A stretch of 50,957 bases of DNA from Yersinia pekkanenii (GTDB lineage Bacteria; Pseudomonadota; Gammaproteobacteria; Enterobacterales; Enterobacteriaceae). Location of the stretch: contig NZ_CQAZ01000035.1 in the NCBI RefSeq assembly GCF_001152565.1, forward strand, positions 1 to 50,957, written 5' to 3'. Below, piece after piece: positions 7,794 to 18,168 of the stretch (the stretch's first letter is position 1; each line of letters begins with the position of its first letter). The notes under the pieces are model-generated. The model was not told the origin of the DNA. It worked only from the letters and a program-made list of their open reading frames with translations, and searched no databases. The position numbers and the translations under genes are program-made.

Positions 7794-10079
7794 TCAGATC
7801 TTACATGCACCGCCTTCACAGTCATCATCACCCGGCTGACTTTGAATATCTTCCTGTACATCATCAGCACCGTCACGGGTGTTTTGATAGTAAAGGGTCT
7901 TCACACCAAATTTGTAGGTGGTCAACAAATCTTTCAGCAACTGCTTCATCGGCACTTTGCCGGATGGGAAGCGGGTTGGGTCATAATTGGTGTTAGCCGA
8001 AATTGCCTGATCAACGAATTTCTGCATTAAACCGACCAGTTGCAGGTAACCGTCGTTATTTGGCATTTCCCACAGCAACTCATAAGCCCCTTTCAGGCGC
8101 TCATACTCAGGTACCACCTGACGCAGAATGCCGTCTTTCGAGGCTTTGATACTGACGTAACCACGCGGTGGTTCGATACCATTGGTGGCATTGGAGATTT
8201 GCGATGATGTCTCGGAAGGCATCAGTGCAGACAGCGTGGAGTTACGCAGGCCGTGGGTCTGAATATCGTTACGCAGCGTTTCCCAGTCGTAATGCAAAGG
8301 CTCATCGCTGATGGCATCTAAATCTTTTTTATAGGTATCAATCGGCAGAATACCCTGTGAGTAGGTGGTTTCGTTGAACCACTGGCAGGCACCTTGCTCA
8401 CGGGCTAATGCATTCGAGGCTTTCAGCAAGTAGTACTGGATAGCTTCAAAAGTACGGTGAGTCAGGTTGTTGGCACTGCCATCGGAGTAGCGCACCCCAT
8501 TCTTCGCCAGATAATAAGCAAAGTTAATCACACCGATACCCAAAGTACGACGACCCATTGCACCACGTTGTGCGGCGGCAATCGGGTAATCCTGATAATC
8601 GAGCAAGGCATCTAATGCACGTACCGCCAGCACCGCCAGGTCTTCTAAATCATCAAGGCTATCAATGGCACCGAGGTTGAACGCCGACAAGGTACAGAGC
8701 GCGATTTCGCCGTTTTCGTCGTTGATGTCATTCAACGGCTTGGTTGGCAAGGCAATTTCCAGGCACAGGTTGGATTGACGTACTGGTGCAACTTTCGGAT
8801 CAAACGGGCTGTGGGTATTGCAATGATCCACGTTCTGGATATAGATACGGCCTGTAGAGGCACGTTCTTGCATCATCAGAGAGAATAACTCAACCGCTTT
8901 TACCCGTTGTTTACGGATACTGTTGTCTTGCTCGTATTGGGTATAAAGACGCTCAAATTCTTCCTGATCGGCGAAGAAAGCGTCATATAGCCCCGGTACA
9001 TCTGATGGGCTGAACAGGGTGATATCACCCCCTTTCAACAGGCGCTGATACATCAGTTTGTTGATTTGTACGCCGTAATCCATATGACGCACGCGGTTGC
9101 CTTCAACGCCGCGGTTATTTTTCAGTACCAGCAGGCTTTCAACTTCCAAATGCCACATTGGGTAGAACAAGGTGGCTGCACCGCCACGCACACCGCCCTG
9201 AGAACAGGATTTTACTGCAGTCTGGAAATGTTTGTAGAACGGAATACAACCGGTGTGGAAGGCTTCGCCACCACGAATTGGGCTGCCCAACGCACGGATG
9301 CGGCCTGCATTGATACCGATACCAGCACGTTGTGACACATATTTCACAATGGCACTAGAGGTGGCATTAATAGAATCCAGGCTGTCACCGCACTCAATCA
9401 ATACGCAAGAACTAAACTGGCGGGTTGGGGTACGGACACCCGCCATGATTGGCGTTGGCAGCGAGATCTTAAAGGTAGAAATTGCATCATAGAAACGCTT
9501 GATGTAATCCATCCGGGTTTCACGCGGGTAGTTAGAGAACAGGCAGGCGGAAACCAGAATGTACAGGAATTGGGCACTTTCATAGATCTCGCCGCTAACG
9601 CGGTTCTGCACCAGATACTTGCCTTCCAACTGCTTAACCGCAGCATAGGAGAAGTTCATATCGCGCCAATGGTCGATGAAAGTGTCCATCTGTTCGAACT
9701 CTTCTGCGGTGTAATCTTCCAGCAGATGTTTATCGTATTTACCCATTTCCACCATCTTCGCGACATGGGCAAAGAGTTTGGGTGGTTCAAACTGGCCGTA
9801 GGCTTTTTTACGCAGGTGGAAAATGGCCAGACGGGCAGCCAGATACTGATAATCAGGGGCATCGCGCGAGATCAAGTCAGCAGCGGCTTTAATGATAGTT
9901 TCATGAATATCGGCAGTTTTAATGCCATCATAAAACTGAATATGTGAACGCAATTCTACTTGAGATACCGAGACGTTATGTAAACCTTCTGCGGCCCAGT
10001 CGATGACCCGGTGGATTTTATCCAGATTGATACGTTCTTTGCTGCCATCGCGTTTAGTAACAAGTAGGCTTTGGTTCAT
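7794..10079 (-). CDS. nrdA: Ribonucleoside-diphosphate reductase 1 subunit alpha (NrdA)
   Basis: A 761-residue class Ia R1 subunit, identical in length to E. coli NrdA. It reduces NDPs to dNDPs in the cytoplasm with NrdB as radical source. The N-terminal ATP-cone (LLVTKRDGSKERINLDKIHR) senses ATP/dATP. Active-site residues are visible: the redox cysteines in RQFSSCVLIECGD and GEIALCTLSA (C225 and C462 equivalents), the thiyl cysteine in RQSNLCLEIA (C439 equivalent), and the C-terminal reductant pair in CEGGACKI. I chose the ATG at 10077-10079 because it gives MNQSLLVTKRDG, the family N-terminus, behind a GGAAGG-type site; an upstream in-frame ATG would add nine residues. First gene of the nrdA-nrdB-yfaE operon. 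Confidence 0.97.
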   Translation of the reverse strand: MNQSLLVTKRDGSKERINLDKIHRVIDWAAEGLHNVSVSQVELRSHIQFYDGIKTADIHETIIKAAADLISRDAPDYQYLAARLAIFHLRKKAYGQFEPPKLFAHVAKMVEMGKYDKHLLEDYTAEEFEQMDTFIDHWRDMNFSYAAVKQLEGKYLVQNRVSGEIYESAQFLYILVSACLFSNYPRETRMDYIKRFYDAISTFKISLPTPIMAGVRTPTRQFSSCVLIECGDSLDSINATSSAIVKYVSQRAGIGINAGRIRALGSPIRGGEAFHTGCIPFYKHFQTAVKSCSQGGVRGGAATLFYPMWHLEVESLLVLKNNRGVEGNRVRHMDYGVQINKLMYQRLLKGGDITLFSPSDVPGLYDAFFADQEEFERLYTQYEQDNSIRKQRVKAVELFSLMMQERASTGRIYIQNVDHCNTHSPFDPKVAPVRQSNLCLEIALPTKPLNDINDENGEIALCTLSAFNLGAIDSLDDLEDLAVLAVRALDALLDYQDYPIAAAQRGAMGRRTLGIGVINFAYYLAKNGVRYSDGSANNLTHRTFEAIQYYLLKASNALAREQGACQWFNETTYSQGILPIDTYKKDLDAISDEPLHYDWETLRNDIQTHGLRNSTLSALMPSETSSQISNATNGIEPPRGYVSIKASKDGILRQVVPEYERLKGAYELLWEMPNNDGYLQLVGLMQKFVDQAISANTNYDPTRFPSGKVPMKQLLKDLLTTYKFGVKTLYYQNTRDGADDVQEDIQSQPGDDDCEGGACKI

Positions 10080-10175
10080 GTGTTCTCTTACCTTCCGTGT
10101 GTTCATACTTTATAAAACAGGCAAGCACCCGGCTGCATTTTTACACAGCGAGTAGTGCTATTGTCCAGTATGTAA

Positions 10176-10188
10176 ACACAATATATAG
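10176..10188 (-). promoter_or_regulatory. Candidate NrdR box upstream of nrdA
   Basis: ACACAATATATAG closely resembles the NrdR repressor box (ACACWATATATWGT-like). It lies about 100 bp before the nrdA start. NrdR usually binds two boxes about 15 bp apart; I could not find a convincing second one. Confidence 0.45.
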
Positions 10189-10261
10189 GGGGTGGGTGTT
10201 GGATAGATAACAAGATAGTGAGTATTGAGGCTTTTGGCAAGTGAACAAGATCGGGCAATTG

Positions 10262-10270
10262 TGTGGATAA
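10262..10270 (+). promoter_or_regulatory. DnaA box in the nrdA upstream region
   Basis: TGTGGATAA is the exact reverse complement of the consensus DnaA box TTATCCACA. DnaA boxes upstream of nrdAB are known in E. coli, where DnaA ties dNTP synthesis to replication. The position, about 185 bp before the nrdA start, fits that role. Confidence 0.6.
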
Positions 10271-10529
10271 CTTGGGGGTGAAATGTTACCAAAGGCTCAC
10301 AAGCTGCGCCATTACTGGGGCTTACCTCATCTCAGTCTAGGGGATAAGATTTTACTGAAAATCTTAAAAATTTGATCGTTTGCCGGTTTATTAAACATTA
10401 GAAAAAAATGGCATAACTTATCGCTTTTAGGGTTTGAAAAAACCGCTTTTGCCTGATTTTGCGATTGATGGCGGATAAAGCAACAAACTGGTGCAGCAAG
10501 ACACAAAAAATGTTCATATCAAGTGCAAT

Positions 10530-10570
10530 CAGCACGCCAGGGAGCAAACGCCTGCTCCTTGGCGTGTGTG
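10530..10570 (-). terminator. Strong hairpin downstream of ubiG
   Basis: A long GC-rich inverted repeat (GCACGCCAGGGAGCA paired with TGCTCCTTGGCGTGT, imperfect) lies directly after the ubiG stop. No immediate T run follows on the minus strand, so it may be a weak terminator or a 3'-end stabiliser. The remaining roughly 450 bp to nrdA hold only the nrd regulatory sites; I see no gene there. Confidence 0.5.
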
Positions 10571-10579
10571 ATAAATGCG

Positions 10580-11308
10580 TTAGCCATCATCCCGTTGGCT
10601 ATGCACCATATAATTCACATCAACATTGCGGCCAAGCTTGAAATGATCTGTTATCGGATTGTAGTGTAGCCCGATAATATGGCGTTCACGCAGTGGCGTT
10701 TGAGAGACCCAGCCGATAAGCTCTGAGGGCCGGATAAACTTTTTCGCGTCATGGGTGCCCTTTGGTACCATTTTCAACACGTATTCTGCGGCCACCACCG
10801 CCATCAGCCAGGATTTGGTATTGCGGTTAATGGTTGAGAAGAAGACATGCCCACCCGGTTTGACCAATTGCGCGCAAGCGTGAATCACAGAGGCTGGGGA
10901 GGGAACGTGCTCCAGCATCTCCATGCACGTCACCACATCGTATTGTTGTGGGTGCTTCTGTGCGTGGCTTTCAACTGTTTCCTGCACATAATCCAATTTG
11001 ACGCCGGTTTCCAGCGCATGCAGGCGGGCAACTTGTAACGGCTCATAGCCCATATCCAGCCCGGTCACTTGTGCGCCTTCCCATGCCATGCTTTCGGCCA
11101 GAATTCCGCCACCGCAACCGACATCCAGCACTTTTTTATCAAAAATGCCGCCTGAGCGCTGCAAGATATAATCAAGGCGCAGAGGGTTAATGCGGTGGAG
11201 TGGCTTAAACTCGCCGTCTAAATCCCACCAGCGGGAGGCAACCGCCTCAAATTTAGCAATTTCTTGCTCATCGACGTTAGGGTGGGAGGCTGTGGTATCT
11301 GGTCGCAT
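10580..11308 (-). CDS. ubiG: Ubiquinone biosynthesis O-methyltransferase UbiG
   Basis: A 242-residue SAM-dependent methyltransferase that performs both O-methylations in ubiquinone synthesis, at the membrane-associated Ubi complex. The SAM-binding motif I (VLDVGCGGG) and downstream motifs ([22 protein letters not shown]) are intact, and the protein aligns over its full length with enterobacterial UbiG. I chose ATG 11306-11308 ([16 protein letters not shown]), which matches the expected Yersinia N-terminus; a GTG at 11323 would add five residues. It is divergent from gyrA and shares its 320-bp intergenic region, as in E. coli. Confidence 0.95.
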   Translation of the reverse strand: MRPDTTASHPNVDEQEIAKFEAVASRWWDLDGEFKPLHRINPLRLDYILQRSGGIFDKKVLDVGCGGGILAESMAWEGAQVTGLDMGYEPLQVARLHALETGVKLDYVQETVESHAQKHPQQYDVVTCMEMLEHVPSPASVIHACAQLVKPGGHVFFSTINRNTKSWLMAVVAAEYVLKMVPKGTHDAKKFIRPSELIGWVSQTPLRERHIIGLHYNPITDHFKLGRNVDVNYMVHSQRDDG

Positions 11309-11440
11309 GAATAGCGTTCTCACTGTTTTGTTTCTTTGCGCGCATTATACCCGTCATACAGCAAGCTGCATATGCGTTGGCCACACTCATTACTCGGCCC
11401 ATCCTTTCGGCTCCCGGCGCTAGGTGTCAATATAAACTGT

Positions 11441-11520
11441 CACCCGAATCACTTACTTGAGTAAGCTTATCGGGGCTCATTCGCTTGTCGTCTTCCTGCA
11501 ACTCGGATTATTTAGGGTAT
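11441..11520 (+). repeat. Dispersed palindromic intergenic repeat, copy 1
   Basis: The core CCCGAATCACTTACTTGAGT followed by AAGCTTATCGGGG is self-complementary around CTTACTTGAGTAAG, followed by a CGCTTGTCGTC..CTGCAACT segment. Nearly the same core and tail recur at 17353-17435 in the same orientation. This looks like an enterobacterial intergenic palindromic repeat. It occupies much of the ubiG-gyrA spacer. Confidence 0.7.
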
Positions 11521-11553
11521 ATGCATAATTCGTTTCGACAAACATCATGCAGT

Positions 11554-11583
11554 TTCGCCAAAATCTGGGTTTTGTGGTATAGT
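11554..11583 (+). promoter_or_regulatory. Candidate gyrA promoter
   Basis: A TATAGT -10 (11578-11583) lies 18 bp after a TTCGCC -35-like hexamer (11554-11559), about 45 bp before the gyrA start. Only the -10 is convincing. gyrA promoters are often supercoiling-responsive, but that cannot be read from sequence alone. Confidence 0.35.
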
Positions 11584-11612
11584 TTCGTACCTTTAAATCC
11601 GGTAATTAGTAG

Positions 11613-14297
<2,685 letters not shown>

Positions 14298-14348
14298 TGC
14301 GTTGTTGAACTAATTCATTGTTAAAAACAATTCATCATTAAAACCAAG

Positions 14349-14373
14349 AGCCAGCTTACGAGCTGGCTTTTTT
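14349..14373 (+). terminator. gyrA terminator
   Basis: An 8-bp perfect stem AGCCAGCT/AGCTGGCT with a TACG tetraloop is followed by six T residues. Confidence 0.9.
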
Positions 14374-14403
14374 ATGGGTTATGGGTAGTGTATTCTGTAG
14401 ACT

Positions 14404-17310
14404 ATGCAGCCTGTCCGGCGATGCTTTCACCATGGTAACAGATTGAAATATCTTTCTTCATTTCGCACAACACTGAAAATATCTCGCTACCTGTTTCGGG
14501 TATTGGCCATTATGCTATGGTCCCTTGGTGCATTACTGACCACTTTTTATATCCTGAACATCCTTAACGAGAAAAAATCTGATATTCGTCAGGAATATAA
14601 TACTAACTTTGAACAGGCTCAGAGTTACCTTCGGCATTCTGCCGATATCATCCGCGATATCAAATATATGGCGGAAAACAGGTTAAACCACAATTCTGAG
14701 AGCAGTGATATCGCTGCTGGCGCTTTGATTAAGAATAAGACGCCGCCGCAATATTATCCGCTCAGTTCGGACGCTGACTGCGCCACGCTTAATTCGTCTC
14801 GTCACTCTTCATTAGATTCTCTCAGTAACCTTATTCTGTACTGGAAAGAGAATTTCGCGGCTGCTTATGATCTTAACCGGATCTTCTTTGTTGGCAGCGA
14901 TACTTTGTGCATGGTGGATTTCGATATTCGCAACACACCCATGGAGCAGGAGAATCTGCTTAAGTCACTGAACGAACATATCTTAAAATATCGCAATGCA
15001 AAAAACCTGGACAAAGACAGCACCCTGTATTGGGTTGTACCGGGTGTGCGTCCTGATGTGGGTACCTTATATGTTCTGAGTCCCCTCTATGTGGGTAACA
15101 AGCTCGAGGCGATGGTAGGTACTGAGCAAACTATCCGTTTGGAGGATTTTATCTCTTCTGGCCCATTGCCCATCGGCGTGACCTTGCTGGATCAGGATAA
15201 TGAGTCGGTACTGCGCCTGGCGACAGGTGAGCGTAATGCCTCGATGTTGGACAACTATCCGGACTCCCCGTCTTATTTTGGCTATGTTGATGACTACGAT
15301 TCCCTTATTCTCAAAAAGAATTTACTGCCATCCACCCTCAGCATTGTCTATTCCTTGCCGGTTAAAACGATAATTAAGACATTCAATTTATTGATTTTTA
15401 ATGTATTACTGCTGAATGTACTCTCTGCTGTGGTGATCTTTATTTTGGCGTGGCTGTTTGAGCGAAAAATGTTCCATCCGGCTGAAAATAACGCGTTGAG
15501 ATTAGAGGAACATGAGCAATTCAACCGCAAAATTGTGGCTTCGGCCCCGGTAGGGATATCCATCCTACGTATCAGTGATGGGACCAATATCCTCAGTAAT
15601 GAATTAGCCCATAACTATATTAATTTGCTTACGAATGAGGATCGCGAACGTATTACACGCATTATCTGCGAGCAGCAGGCGAACTTTGTTGATGTGATGA
15701 CCAGTAATAACAATAACCTGCAAATTAGCTTTGTTCACTCCCGATACCGCAATGAAGATGTGGCTATATGCGTGCTGGTGGATGTCAGCTCGCGGGTGAA
15801 AATGGAAGAATCGCTGCAAGAGATGGCTGCGGCTGCAGAGCAGGCCAGCCAATCGAAATCGATGTTTTTAGCCACCGTCAGCCATGAGTTACGCACCCCA
15901 CTGTATGGGATTATCGGTAACCTCGATTTATTGCAAACCAAAGAGTTATCCCAGGGTGTTGAGCGGTTGGTGACAGCGATGAACAACTCGTCTGGGTTAT
16001 TACTCAAAATTATCAGCGATATACTCGATTTTTCCAAAATAGAATCTGAACAACTGAAAATTGAGCCAAGTGAGTTCTCTATCGTCGAGGTGATCACGCA
16101 TATTACGGCCAATTATTTACCGTTGGTTGTCAAAAAACGATTAGGGCTGTATTGCTTTATTGAGCCGGATGTTCCACAACAGATGCAGGGAGATCCGGTT
16201 CGCTTGCAACAAGTGATTTCTAACTTATTGAATAACGCTATAAAATTTACTGATACGGGTTGTATTATCTTGCAGGTTCGGGTTCGTGGCCACTATCTGG
16301 AATTCCGGGTGCGGGATACAGGGGTGGGAATTAATTCACGTGAGATAAACCAGCTTTTTGACCCATTCTTCCAAGTGGGGACTGGGGTACAACGGCATTT
16401 TCAGGGGACTGGTTTAGGTCTGGCTATCTGTGAAAAGTTAGTAAACTTGATGGACGGGGACGTTGAGGTGATTTCTGAACTGGGAATGGGCAGTATTTTT
16501 GCTATCCGTCTCCCACTGTATTTGACCGAAAATCAGTCTCAGGCCCCAAATACGGTACTGCCACAGAGCGATCGTTGGCAAGGGAAAACATTGTGGCTGG
16601 ATATTCGCAATACGCGTTTGGAGAGTCATTTACGTGCTCTGCTAAGCCATTTTGGTGCCACCATCCAGCGTTACACTAATGAGCAAACCTTGCATGATCA
16701 AGTGTTGATTTGCGATTACTTGCCGCAAATCAACGCACCATTATCGACGTGGATCCAGCTATCCATTGAGCACATTGGTTTGCCACAAGAGACACGCCCG
16801 GGCTATTGGTTACTGAGTACTTCTACTCTGTTGGAAAGTATCCCGTTATTGGACCGGATATTGCTGGAACAGCCGTTGGTCGATAATACGCCATTATCGT
16901 TGTCAGCACCGAAGGTAAATCAGGATGATAATGCAGATCTGCAAATTCTGGTTGTGGATGATCATCCCATTAATCGCCGGTTATTGGCCGATCAGCTCAC
17001 CACATTGGGCTATCAGGTGATTACCGCTAATGATGGGTTGGATGCTCTGGCGGTGTTGAATGCCGATAACGTAGATATCGTGCTGACTGACGTGAACATG
17101 CCGAATATGGATGGTTATCGTTTGACTCAGCGGCTACGGCAGTTGAATCATCATTTCCCGGTTATTGGCGTAACCGCGAATGCCTTAGCTGAAGGTAAAC
17201 AACGTTGTATTGAGGCGGGTATGGATAACTGTTTATCTAAACCAGTGACGTTGGATACATTGCGCCAGATGCTGCGTTATTACAGCGATAAAGTCCGCCG
17301 CTCACGTTAA
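14404..17310 (+). CDS. rcsC: Rcs phosphorelay hybrid sensor kinase RcsC
   Basis: A hybrid histidine kinase of about 955-968 residues that starts the Rcs envelope-stress phosphorelay (RcsC to RcsD to RcsB). An inner-membrane segment near residues 31-50 and another near 327-350 flank a periplasmic domain. The HisKA domain carries the phospho-accepting H494 in TVSHELRTPL, followed by HATPase motifs (NNAIKF, RDTGVGI, GTGLGLAI). A C-terminal receiver holds DDHP and the phospho-acceptor D896 in LTDVNMP. The start is uncertain: conserved RcsC homology begins at the TTG at 14443 (KYLSSFRTTLK), while 14404 is the only in-frame ATG upstream; neither has a strong ribosome binding site. It converges on rcsB, as in E. 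coli. Confidence 0.95.
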   Translation: MQPVRRCFHHGNRLKYLSSFRTTLKISRYLFRVLAIMLWSLGALLTTFYILNILNEKKSDIRQEYNTNFEQAQSYLRHSADIIRDIKYMAENRLNHNSESSDIAAGALIKNKTPPQYYPLSSDADCATLNSSRHSSLDSLSNLILYWKENFAAAYDLNRIFFVGSDTLCMVDFDIRNTPMEQENLLKSLNEHILKYRNAKNLDKDSTLYWVVPGVRPDVGTLYVLSPLYVGNKLEAMVGTEQTIRLEDFISSGPLPIGVTLLDQDNESVLRLATGERNASMLDNYPDSPSYFGYVDDYDSLILKKNLLPSTLSIVYSLPVKTIIKTFNLLIFNVLLLNVLSAVVIFILAWLFERKMFHPAENNALRLEEHEQFNRKIVASAPVGISILRISDGTNILSNELAHNYINLLTNEDRERITRIICEQQANFVDVMTSNNNNLQISFVHSRYRNEDVAICVLVDVSSRVKMEESLQEMAAAAEQASQSKSMFLATVSHELRTPLYGIIGNLDLLQTKELSQGVERLVTAMNNSSGLLLKIISDILDFSKIESEQLKIEPSEFSIVEVITHITANYLPLVVKKRLGLYCFIEPDVPQQMQGDPVRLQQVISNLLNNAIKFTDTGCIILQVRVRGHYLEFRVRDTGVGINSREINQLFDPFFQVGTGVQRHFQGTGLGLAICEKLVNLMDGDVEVISELGMGSIFAIRLPLYLTENQSQAPNTVLPQSDRWQGKTLWLDIRNTRLESHLRALLSHFGATIQRYTNEQTLHDQVLICDYLPQINAPLSTWIQLSIEHIGLPQETRPGYWLLSTSTLLESIPLLDRILLEQPLVDNTPLSLSAPKVNQDDNADLQILVVDDHPINRRLLADQLTTLGYQVITANDGLDALAVLNADNVDIVLTDVNMPNMDGYRLTQRLRQLNHHFPVIGVTANALAEGKQRCIEAGMDNCLSKPVTLDTLRQMLRYYSDKVRRSR

Positions 17311-17352
17311 AGCCTTTGTACTTGCAGTCGCAGGGGTGTTAGCTGCACTCGC

Positions 17353-17435
<83 letters not shown>

Positions 17436-17509
17436 GCCGTTGTACTTGCAGCCATGTAGGTGTTGCATTTGTTACTCGGCCCCTCCATGGGCCTCATCTC
17501 TATCACTGA

Positions 17510-18166
17510 CTATTGTTCTTTATCTGCTACCTGACTGATGGTTACGGATGAAAGATAGTTCAACAGCGCGATATCATTATCAACACCCAGTTTCAGCATG
17601 GCCGATTTCTTTTGGCTACTGATGGTTTTAATACTGCGATTGAGTTTTCTGGCGATCTCGGTAACCAAGAAACCTTCAGCAAATAACCGTAAAACTTCAC
17701 TTTCTTTTGGTGATAAACGCTTATCACCGTAGCCATTGGCGCTGATTTTTTCCAGCAGTTTAGCAACGCTCTCAGGGGTGAATTTCTTACCTTTCTGCAA
17801 TGCTGCCAACGCCTTAGGTAGGTCAGCGGGTGCGCCTTGTTTTAATACAATCCCATCGATATCCAAGTCCAGAACTGAACTGAGAATCGCGGGATTATTA
17901 TTCATCGTCAGAACAATTATGGCTAAATCTGGATAATGCCTTTTTATATATTTTATCAGAGTGATGCCATCACCGTACTTATCTCCAGGCATGGAGAGGT
18001 CGGTAATTAGCACATTGGCATCAAGTTTAGACAAACTGTTAATAAGCGCTGTAGAGTCTTCAAATTCCCCTACAACGTTTACCCATTCAATTTGCTCAAG
18101 CGATTTTCGGATGCCAAACAACACAATTGGATGGTCATCAGCAATAATTACATTAAGGTTGTTCAT
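17510..18166 (-). CDS. rcsB: Rcs phosphorelay response regulator RcsB
   Basis: A 218-residue NarL/FixJ-type response regulator. The receiver domain has the acidic pair DD (10-11), the phospho-acceptor D56 in ITDLSMPG, and the switch region up to about 130. The C-terminal LuxR-type helix-turn-helix (LSPKESEVLRLFAEGF...IARKLNRSIKTISSQKK) binds DNA. It regulates capsule, motility and envelope genes, alone or with partners such as RcsA. The start codon lies 2 bp after the rcsD stop, so the two are co-translated. Sequence and length are almost those of E. coli. Confidence 0.97.
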   Translation of the reverse strand: MNNLNVIIADDHPIVLFGIRKSLEQIEWVNVVGEFEDSTALINSLSKLDANVLITDLSMPGDKYGDGITLIKYIKRHYPDLAIIVLTMNNNPAILSSVLDLDIDGIVLKQGAPADLPKALAALQKGKKFTPESVAKLLEKISANGYGDKRLSPKESEVLRLFAEGFLVTEIARKLNRSIKTISSQKKSAMLKLGVDNDIALLNYLSSVTISQVADKEQ

Positions 18167-18168
18167 GG

